Assembly: GCF_030272615.1 (NCBI RefSeq) | Contig: NC_081406.1 | Location: 474,469,400-474,533,399, forward strand | Length of the DNA stretch: 64,000 bases | From: Cryptomeria japonica | Lineage: Eukaryota > Streptophyta > Pinopsida > Cupressales > Cupressaceae | Direction of reading: 5' to 3' | In this document: in pieces, positions 56,870 to 64,000 of the stretch | Position numbering within the stretch: the stretch's first letter is position 1 | How the letters are laid out: every line of letters starts with the position of its first letter | The notes under the pieces: generated by a model | Databases searched by the model: none | Told to the model about the DNA's origin: nothing | The model's input: only the letters and a program-made list of their open reading frames with translations | Made by a program: the position numbers and the translations under genes

Positions 56870-57984
56870 TGTTAGTATTAACTAGTGACTAAGAGGGGGG
56901 GTGAATCAGTCAAAACAGTTTATACACAATTCAAACTTTCAAACTAGCCGGTCTGCAACTATCCTAATTAATTTAAAACATTTCATTTATCATGAAAGTA
57001 GAGAACATCGAAGAAAGGAGATTTGCATGCACAAATAAGCATCACATAACACTAGAAATTATACGTGAAAACCCTTGGTTAGAGGGAGAAAACCACGATG
57101 GGGATAACCCACAATCTCTTTTACTGCAATGAAAAAGAGTGCCTTGTTAAGAGCTTATAACCAGTTCTTTATGAGAACATCACCCTATTAGAAGTGACTG
57201 GTATCTGGTTAAGAATACCTTAGAACCTATTAAAGTTCACCTTGCTAAAGGATTTTACAACCTCATATTAGAAGTGACTCTGTTAAGAGATTTTACATGA
57301 AGAACCGGTTAAGGTTCACCCTGTTAAGGGATTTACAGTGTTGCAATTGTTAGAAGGCAACAAAGATGATTGATATGTCTGATGACACTACCTCTGTCTC
57401 ATAGATCCACTTTGTGTGCTTTGTTCTTCTGATCGATGGCGGCTTCATCGATTCATACCTCTATCTATTGCACTCTACTTTGTTCGCCCCGTTAACGTTC
57501 ACATAGATCTTTTTCACATTGACAACACGCACAATCAAAATGAGAGATGTGAATATATTAGCCTTTGGTTCTGGTGCCAACTTTCCCTCCAAAAAATAGA
57601 TTCAAAAATATGTTATCGTGCCTCAAATTGCTCTCCAAAAATCATTTCGGGAATATCGGTCAAGACAACCATTCATGTCAAAAAGCTCGTTGGTTGAAAA
57701 GGGAAGATTGTCGGTTTAACTTGATGTTACCAAGTCTGTCGATTGTTGCCTATGTACCAGTCCAACTCTGCCTAACCAGTTACCTGATGTATACCAGTCT
57801 ACTTTATACTTAGCCAGTTAACCCCTGTATACCAGTCTACTTACTGCCGATAGGAATAAGGACTATTGTTCTTCACCGATTACCCTTTACTCCTTTACCA
57901 ATGGACTGTAGAGACTTAGAAGATGATGTTGCCAACAATGACAACCATTTCACCAGTCATACAAAATGCATCATAATGCCAACA
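56870..57984 (-). repeat. Element B 5' LTR
   Basis: Plus-strand ends TGTTAG and CCAACA. Continuous copy of the split LTR at 26873-29389. Confidence 0.92.
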
Positions 57985-57989
57985 TGTTG
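57985..57989 (+). repeat. Target-site duplication TGTTG, right copy (element B)
   Basis: Matches 26868-26872; excising B and one copy restores AATGAGAACAGACATGTTG followed by ATAGG in the C frame. Confidence 0.9.
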
Positions 57990-58539
57990 ATAGGTTGGCA
58001 ATAGTTGGTACTCAGTATGAAATCCCAACTCATGTTGCAGCCAAGAAGGAGCAACAAGTCAGGGTTGTGGTTAGGCCTGATGTACCTAATAATCAAGTTA
58101 ATTGGCAATTTTTTGAATCAGATCAGGAGATTGTCAATTTCTTACAAGACAAGGTAAAGTTGTCAAACAAGAACCAATCCCTACTGCAGAATCAGAATGG
58201 AGATCAGAGCATATAACTCAATTCAAATAAGCTACCCAAAGGATTAATCACCTTGGAGGGGATCTTACATTTAGATGATCAAATGAAGGGGAGAGCTATG
58301 AATTTGGATACAAGAAAAGCAGATTACAAATCAGACTCAATGGCCGAAGGGAAAGCTATCAACTTGGGAAATTTATGTTCCCAATTAGACCATGAGGTCT
58401 TTATCAATCTTTGTAAAGAATATAATTATGTATTTGCTTTTACTTATGATGATCTGAAAGGGTTTGACTCTATTTTATCCCAACATACCATAGAGCTAGA
58501 TCCAAATGTAAATCTTGTCAGCCAGAAGCAAAGACCAAT
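57990..58539 (+). pseudogene. Element C RNase H end and RT N-terminal edge
   Basis: Continues HVDRLAIVGTQYEIP, the end of the RNase H, and a linker rich in Gln/Asn with a stop near 58216. The Ty3 RT leader follows: CKEYNYVFAFTYDDLKGFDS and HTIELDPNVNLVSQKQRPIV. It is cut at 58540 by the LTR of element D, directly before the first RT catalytic block. Confidence 0.72.
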
Positions 58540-59400
58540 TGTAGACACCTAAAATTATCCTGTCTAATTAAATAAATATTTTATTAATTTAATTATTTTA
58601 TTCTAAGTCTTCTATTAATTAAATAAGTCTTTATTTATTTAATTAATTCATTAATCCTCTTCTAAGCCTTTCCTCATTTAAATAAATAATTTTATTTATT
58701 TAAATTGTCATTTTCCTAAATTAAATAAATATTTTATTTATTTAATTGATCCCACTTCCTTTATTAATTAAATAAATATTTATTTATTTAATTAATTCAC
58801 TAGCTTTTTCCTTCAATGGCACATGTCATTTATCTTTTAATTTTCCTCTACCTACCCTCTTACTATTTTATTATTTCTTCTACCCACCCTTTAAGTAGCT
58901 GACCATTTATTTATTTCACCTTTTAATCTTATCCCTCCATTTTCTAAACCATCTTCTATATAAGAGGATACTTCCTTCATTACCAACCACAATCAGCTAA
59001 TCAACACTTATGCAATCAAGTTTTCTTATTTAAGCGTCTTCAACCATAATTTGTTCTTTGTTGAGCTCTTGTGCACACATAAAATTTGAGAGCAAATATA
59101 TCAAACAAGATCAATGGAGATAGGAGACAATGGGGATTGAAACCCTACTTGACATGTGAATGTTAATATTATTTATTTTATGAATTTGCATGTTCTTAGG
59201 TATCTTCATTGGTGTATGGTGAATGTTTGGTTGTAGAACTAGGGTTTTTATTGTGGTTTGATCTTTATGGTTTTACAATAGCATTATTATCATCATTTCG
59301 TGCCTGAGTCACCTTCATCCTTATTTCAAAAACTAGAAGTTCTGAATACCCATACTTATACCAATTTTACTAGGAATTCTCATGAACAACCCCGCCATTG
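58540..59400 (+). repeat. Element D 5' LTR (3' limit uncertain)
   Basis: Begins TGTAGACACCTAAAA like element A. At 58560-58800 five imperfect AT palindromes (TTAATTAAATAAATATTTAT type) follow one another. A TATA box TCTATATAAGAGG is at 58954-58966. No clear TGG primer-binding site was found, so the LTR end is a guess. Confidence 0.6.
58954..58966 (+). promoter_or_regulatory. Probable TATA box of element D LTR
   Basis: TCTATATAAGAGG, a strong plant TATA match inside the LTR. Confidence 0.55.
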
Positions 59401-59481
59401 TCCATTTTCATAGAGAAGAAATGCTAATAGACATACTCATGATAATATCCAAGATCATACCAATGCATACAATTAACCCAA

Positions 59482-60123
59482 GTGAATATTCAAAATCATG
59501 ACATGAGGAGATTGCGTATCAGATTTGGGGGCAATATCCAAGATCATTCCTATGATACCTTCTATCCTTATGGTCATGACATGTATCAACCTAGACCTAG
59601 TGCTCCTCATTACAATACCATACCAAATGGTCCATATGATAGCTATAACTATGTCCCTCCTTCATATGAACATATTTATGATCAATACCATCCATACATG
59701 CATTATATCCCTCCTCCTCCACTCGGTGGCTCAGGCATGGGACTAGCTCAAAGAGAAAAGACACCGCCCAAGAATGACTTGCAACAACAAATCAAGGATG
59801 TGCAAAAGCAAATGGCAAACATGAATACACCAAAGAAACAATACACAATGAAGGATATATATCCTTATCCATTTGATAAAAGTATTCCAATGCTCCTGTT
59901 TCATCCAAATTTTGTGACACCAATATTTGATAAATATAAAGGCAAAGGGGATCCTAAGGTACACATAAGACAATTTTTTACAGCTTGCATTGAGATAGTA
60001 GGAGAAGAAACATACTTGATGAGATTGTTCCCACAAAGCTTAGGTAGACAAGCTATGGAATGGTTCTCCCAACTTCCACCTGGAATCAAATCATGGAGCA
60101 ATCTAGCAGAGGCTTTCATATAA
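59482..60123 (+). pseudogene. Element D Gag (capsid region)
   Basis: Open 213-residue frame: Tyr/Pro/His-rich N-terminus (YDSYNYVPPSYEHIYDQYHP), a helix (LQQQIKDVQKQMANM), then the retrotrans_gag core (FDKYKGKGDPKVHIRQFFTA, GRQAMEWFSQLPPGIKSWS, LAEAFI). It stops there; the capsid continues behind stops to 60591. Forms the virus-like particle in intact relatives. Confidence 0.85.
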
Positions 60124-61158
60124 CATTGAAACAGATGTGTTAGTGACTACTTTCTGCAACACAAAACAAAAAAATGGGGAGTCTTTCTCTTCATTATTAT
60201 AGCAATGGAGAGGTCTTGCTATTCGATGCTCTTGTGATATCCCACAAAACAAATGGTGGAAATGTTCACCCAAAATGTTAACAAGGATATTGGATATAAG
60301 CTAAGAAAGGCGTGTTTGTCTATCTTCAAGGAATTCACAGAAAAAGGATTGGCAACTTAGAAAGTCTTTATTGAACAAGGTGTCATTAAGCTATTCAAAG
60401 AGAACAAAGAGGAATCAAATAGGAAAGACAATCCCCACTTTTGGAACAAGAATAAGAACACATTCAATGATGGGGTAGTAGATGCAAATGTTGTAAAACC
60501 AAAAATGACTTTCCCCGATGCAAATTCATCCAATGCGAGCAATCAAGTGAACACTCAAAGGCCATAAAAGCCTCGAAGGAAATACACCCCATTGGGAGAG
60601 CCAAGTGAGACAACAATCAAGAAATTCATTGCAAACAATCTCATAACACTACCAAAAAATCCATCTTATGAACCAAAAGTAAAACATGCATGGTGGAATG
60701 ATGATGAGTACTATGAGTATCACAAGACTAAAGAACACACAACTGGCAATTGTCACAGATTGAGGGATGTTATACAAGATCTTATTGACAAGGGTGACAT
60801 ATAAGTTGATGGTCATACCTCCAATGAGGAACATGTGATGTTTAAGGAGCCATTCCCTAAACATGATAAAGGAAAAGCCAAAACAGATAATTAAGCCAAC
60901 TATGCTAGGATGTCCTATGATTATGATTTTATTATTAATCACATTTCAGTGGACAATTATGTTTCTACCATTATTATAAAGGACAAAACTCCCGAAGGTT
61001 CTACCCAAAGGAGTAAAGTTGTTTTAAAAGGCATTGGACCATCTTCCTCATCCTTTAATGACAAAACCTCTAAATGTAGTGTCACAACCCGTCAAGCTAA
61101 AGTCACCTTGCAAGATGTTCCACCCAAGACCACAACCTCATCATCTACCAAAAGTTAG
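60124..61158 (+). pseudogene. Element D Gag C-terminus and linker
   Basis: Same frame as the gag core, with several stops. It contains YYEYHKTKEHTTGNCHRL, the Tat-type Cys-His-His-Cys zinc motif with the first Cys replaced by Tyr, then a Thr/Ser-rich linker (MSYDYDFIINHISVDN; PPKTTTSSSTKS). Confidence 0.7.
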
Positions 61159-61797
61159 TATGACCTTGTAGATCAGTTAGGGAAGACACCCTCCCTTATT
61201 TATATCCTTGAGCTCTTGCGTATATCCCCTTCACATAAGGCCATTCTTAACAAATCATTGAGAGAAACCTCCATACCCACTGATCTAAACATGGACCCAT
61301 TTTAAGCCATGGTGGGATACCTTTCCACTCCATATTGCCTTACATTCACAGAAGCCAATGACGTATCCAAATGCCAACCACATAATACACCCCTCTATAT
61401 TGAGGCCTTTCTTCATAAAAATAGTATCAAACAAGTCTTGATAGATGGAGGAGAAGGTTTAAACATTTGTATATTAAACACTATTAAACAATTGGGATAT
61501 TCTGAACAAATAGTGAATTCAATGAACAAGATCACCATTAAAGCATATGGTGATGAAGAATGCTCATCCAAGGGAACAATCACCTTACCTTTGAGAATTG
61601 GGCCAATCTCGAGGGATGTGGTTTGTCAAGTCCTTGATTTAGATCTCACATACAACAAACTTATGGGACATCCATGGATACATGAAATGAGAGTAGTACC
61701 ATCAACCTATCATCAATATATCAATTTCTCTTACAATGGAGTTGAAGTAACGATAAAAGGTGATCCAAATCCATTCATGTATTATAATAACCTATGA
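61159..61797 (+). pseudogene. Element D protease
   Basis: The pre-protease block YDLVDQLGKTPSLIYILELL and SPSHKAILNKSLRE precedes the retropepsin. In the active-site loop VLIDGGEGLNIC, the usual Asn-Gly-Ser is Gly-Gly-Glu while Asp is kept. ITLPLRIGPISRDVVCQVLD and LTYNKLMGHPWIHEM follow (usual Leu-Leu-Gly-Arg-Pro-Trp). In E the same loop keeps the typical residues. The changed loop makes activity doubtful. Confidence 0.8.
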
Positions 61798-62071
61798 CCA
61801 GGATTAGAAATAATAATTCCAATCAACAGAGAAGCAACTCCATCATCGGCATATGTAGATACATAATCACTAAAACCTTCTACATAAAAAAAAGGTGAGC
61901 TTAAAAGGAAAATACAAGGACAAAGGCATGGGAGAATATACTTTGAATCAAACCATGTATTTAAGATAAATAGTTGATTCTCCTAAAGATTATGGATGAC
62001 CACATCCCTCTAAAAAAGTATCCACCATTAACATAAAATGGGATCCCATTATATTCTATAGACGGGGTGAG

Positions 62072-62299
62072 ATGGAAGAAGAAGATCTCCACAAAATGCT
62101 TTATAAGGAACCTGAAGAAGAATCTACAAAATATTACATCAAAATACCATGTGAAAAGTATGGAAATGGATTCAAATTCTTGCAAAAAATTGGATATTAT
62201 GGAAAAGAACCTCTGGGGTTACAAAAGAAAGGAATTGTTGAACCATTGCAACCAGAGTTAACATTAAAAAATCAGCACTCTTCATACCCCTTAGATTAG
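62072..62299 (+). pseudogene. Element D G-patch
   Basis: After the protease: YGNGFKFLQKIGYYGKEPLG, then KKGIVEPLQP. It has the glycine spacing of a G-patch, as in E1 and E2. It is one frame off the protease and the spacer, so small indels flank it. Placement between protease and RT matches the betaretrovirus arrangement in principle. Confidence 0.7.
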
Positions 62300-62322
62300 G
62301 CACTCATAGTTGTACAGAAGCA

Positions 62323-63060
62323 TTGCAAATCATAGACTCTAATGACCAACAAGAGAAGAAAGACTATTCCACAGACTCTAATGAATGTGAATGGGGTTCA
62401 GCTAAGTCATCTACTAATTATGAGCTTACCAAAACATTTAGAGAACCAAGTGAACCCACAAAAGAAGAAGGTTTTAATAAAAAATTTAGAGTTGGTCAAG
62501 TAACTTCATTAGAGTCTACATCACAAGAGAAGAATGACAGTGGAGAACCATGGATAAAAACATTTTGGGATCCCAAATCCTCAACATCTCAAGGTTCTAG
62601 GTCAAAACCGCAAAGAGTGAAGACTCCCATGGCCGAGTGTTCCTCTAGTGATGTTGATATGGATTTTTTTATGATTGAGGCTGATGAGGAGAGTCCTAGA
62701 GATGACCTTGATGATTGCATAGAGATACCTGAAGACTCTTGTGTCTTTACCCTTACTCCCATTGAATTTGAAAACACTGATGGCCTCCCCCTTTTTCATC
62801 CACAACTCATTAATTGGGACCAACAAGAGCCTCCACAACTAGACACTTTTCAAAATGATGAGGCCTTTATTGATTACCTTGGCATAAGAAATGATCTACC
62901 TATTGGGGACCACAAAGCAGGATACATCATAGAACTCAATAGCGTGGCATATCTTAGAGAGAACACCAAACCTTCTAGTCACAAATGTATAAAAATAAAA
63001 ACAAATCATGGGTCTTATGGTGAAAACCACATTGTGGCGCTATCTGACCCTAAAAAGTAA
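62323..63060 (+). pseudogene. Element D protease-RT spacer
   Basis: A 245-residue acidic region: SSSDVDMDFFMIEADEESPR, IEIPEDSCVFTLTPIEFENT, LPLFHPQLINWDQQEPPQLD and FQNDEAFIDYLG. No enzyme motif. Element A has a related end (LIHPHLKDWGQ). Such spacers occur in Tat-like elements; the role is unknown. Confidence 0.55.
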
Positions 63061-63284
63061 AAATAAAGGACGTATATAAGGTGAAAACCTCTCTAAGGCA
63101 CCTAAGGATGGAAGGTTTGACACTCTCCCTATGATATTATATGAATAAAAATCATCCATGCTAGTGGAAGAGAGTATCAAGACAAATATTGGCACAAAGG
63201 AAGTTACACGCAACATATTCTTAACACAGTCTCTGAAAGAATAGGAAAGACCAAAGTTCATAAATTTCTTCATAGAGCAATAAA
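63061..63284. other. Broken linker before the RT of element D
   Basis: No open frame longer than a few dozen codons; it probably holds decayed linker. Confidence 0.4.
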
Positions 63285-63993
63285 TCAATTTTGCATGGTC
63301 ATATGCAGATAAGACTGGATTGGACCCTAATCTAGTAATGCATCATTTGACAGTTACTCCAGGAGCTAAGCCTGTAAAATAGAAAGTGAGAAACATGCAT
63401 CCACAAGTGGCACTATTGGTCAAGGTAGAGCTGGAAAAATAATTGGATGTTGGATTCATTAGACCAATTGATTACCTCAAGTGGATCTCTAACTTAGCAC
63501 ATGTCAGTAAACCCAATCATAGTATTAGAATATGTAGATATTTTAGAGACATTAATAAAGCTTGTCCTAAAGATGATTTCCCGTTGCCAAACATTGATTT
63601 GATAGTGGATCTTATTGCTAGTCATACATTGTTATTGTCGATGTATGGATTCTTCGGGTATAACCAAATCAAAATAGCTCCTGAAGACCAACATAAAACA
63701 TCATTTCTTGTCCTTGGGGTACTTTCTACTAGAATGTTATGCCCTTTGGATTAAATAATGTGGGTGCTACATATCAAAGAGCAATAGAGACAATCTTTCA
63801 TGATCTCATGCACATCACAGTGGAAGATTATATTGATGATCTCCTAGGAAAGTCAATAATAAGAGAAACACGCCTAGATATCCTATCTATAGTTTTTGAA
63901 CATTTGGAAAAATACAAACTCAAGCTAAATAATAATAAATGTGTCTTCGGGGTGACCACTGGGAAGCTCCTCGGATACATTATCTCGCAGTGA
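63285..63993 (+). pseudogene. Element D reverse transcriptase, N-terminal two thirds
   Basis: The leader FAWSYADKTGLDPNLVMHHL and PGAKPVK has two stops. Then come VGFIRPIDYLKWISN, RYFRDINKACPKDDFPLPNI, and the first catalytic block LLSMYGFFGYNQIKIAPEDQ, where Tyr replaces the catalytic Asp. A frame change near 63735 precedes MPFGLNNVGATYQRA and the catalytic DYIDD (usual YVDD). The frame is open at the window end. It is inactive because of the Asp loss and the frameshift. Confidence 0.88.
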
Positions 63994-64000
63994 GGAATTG

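Larger units (their letters stand above)
26873..57984 (-). mobile_element. Element B: copia-like LTR element without visible pol, host of four further insertions
   Basis: LTRs at 26873-29389 (split) and 56870-57984, target duplication TGTTG, primer-binding site TGGTATCAGATCC at 56850-56867 and a polypurine tract at about 29391-29405 define a minus-strand element. After removing the deleted copia element, E1, E2 and LINE 2, about 9.4 kb remain. Its frames encode coiled-coil, zinc-knuckle and unidentified proteins; I find no protease, integrase or RT, so it is probably non-autonomous and related to copia by its ends (inference). Confidence 0.85.
18073..58539 (+). mobile_element. Element C: oldest Ty3-like element, broken into three islands
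   Basis: Coding remnants at 18073-18391, 26159-26867 and 57990-58539 join in one order and direction once the copia element and element B are removed. The first two junctions restore the frame exactly. The order is protease, then RNase H, then the N-terminal edge of RT, cut by element D. No LTR of C is in the window. Motifs of the protease region (ALHACPG-type, here LTLHACPGYSV) point to a Ty3/Tat-like family. Confidence 0.75.
58540..64000 (+). mobile_element. Element D: Ty3/gypsy (Tat-like) element, runs off the window
   Basis: LTR start TGTAGACACC at 58540, inside the RT leader of C. From 59482 on there are gag, protease, G-patch, a spacer and RT in Ty3 order. Most of gag-protease and the spacer share one frame with stops; the G-patch and parts of RT are shifted. 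The residues flanking the RT (NKACPKDDFPLPNID, MPFGLNNVGATYQRA) are typical of the Tat/Ogre/Retand side of Ty3 elements. The putative target duplication (CCAAT at 58535-58539) cannot be confirmed. Confidence 0.85.

Noticed and set aside
1-64000. Host protein-coding genes, rRNA or tRNA genes
   Set aside because: Every frame with recognisable motifs belongs to a retroelement; I saw no exon-intron structure with a host domain and no RNA gene.

Overview
This window has no recognisable host gene. It is a stack of nested retrotransposons, typical of the intergenic space of a large, repeat-rich seed-plant genome. A gymnosperm is my best guess from element size, nesting depth and low GC, but nothing here proves the species. 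Almost every coding frame belongs to a Ty3/gypsy, Ty1/copia or L1-type LINE element, and most carry stops or frameshifts.

Layout. The oldest layer is a Ty3-like element (C, + strand), visible only as short coding islands at 18073-18391, 26159-26867 and 57990-58539. Into it went: element A (1-18072, + strand, 5' end outside the window), a Ty3-related element without pol whose 3' LTR was later split by an L1-type LINE (8735-16986) and which also holds a 333-bp TRIM-like element (5432-5764); a complete Ty1/copia element (18392-26153, - strand, target duplication CTTTA); element B (26873-57984, - strand, target duplication TGTTG), a copia-like element with gag-like frames but no visible integrase or reverse transcriptase; and element D (58540 to the window end, + strand), a Ty3/Tat-like element with gag, protease, G-patch and reverse transcriptase.

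Element B was itself hit by an internally deleted copia element (27563-28939, TSD ATATT), two members of one Ty3-related family in opposite orientation (E1 30633-38856 +, TSD GGTAT; E2 40691-49295 -), and a 5'-truncated LINE (about 50100-53612, -). At the CTTTA and TGTTG sites, removing the insertion and one duplication copy restores the reading frame of C.

How the parts relate. The intact-looking machinery is split among families: the copia element has gag-protease-integrase-RT-RNase H; D has gag-protease-G-patch-RT; the LINEs have endonuclease and/or RT-RNase H. Families A, B and E keep LTRs, primer-binding sites and polypurine tracts but lack polymerase and integrase, so they would depend on proteins supplied in trans. 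The least usual contents are family E (a long acidic polyprotein ending in retropepsin plus G-patch, with no RT), element B (two similar-looking unidentified domains plus zinc knuckles) and element A (an Asn/Gln-rich heptapeptide repeat and clusters of CAATTG-containing repeats near both ends of its internal region).
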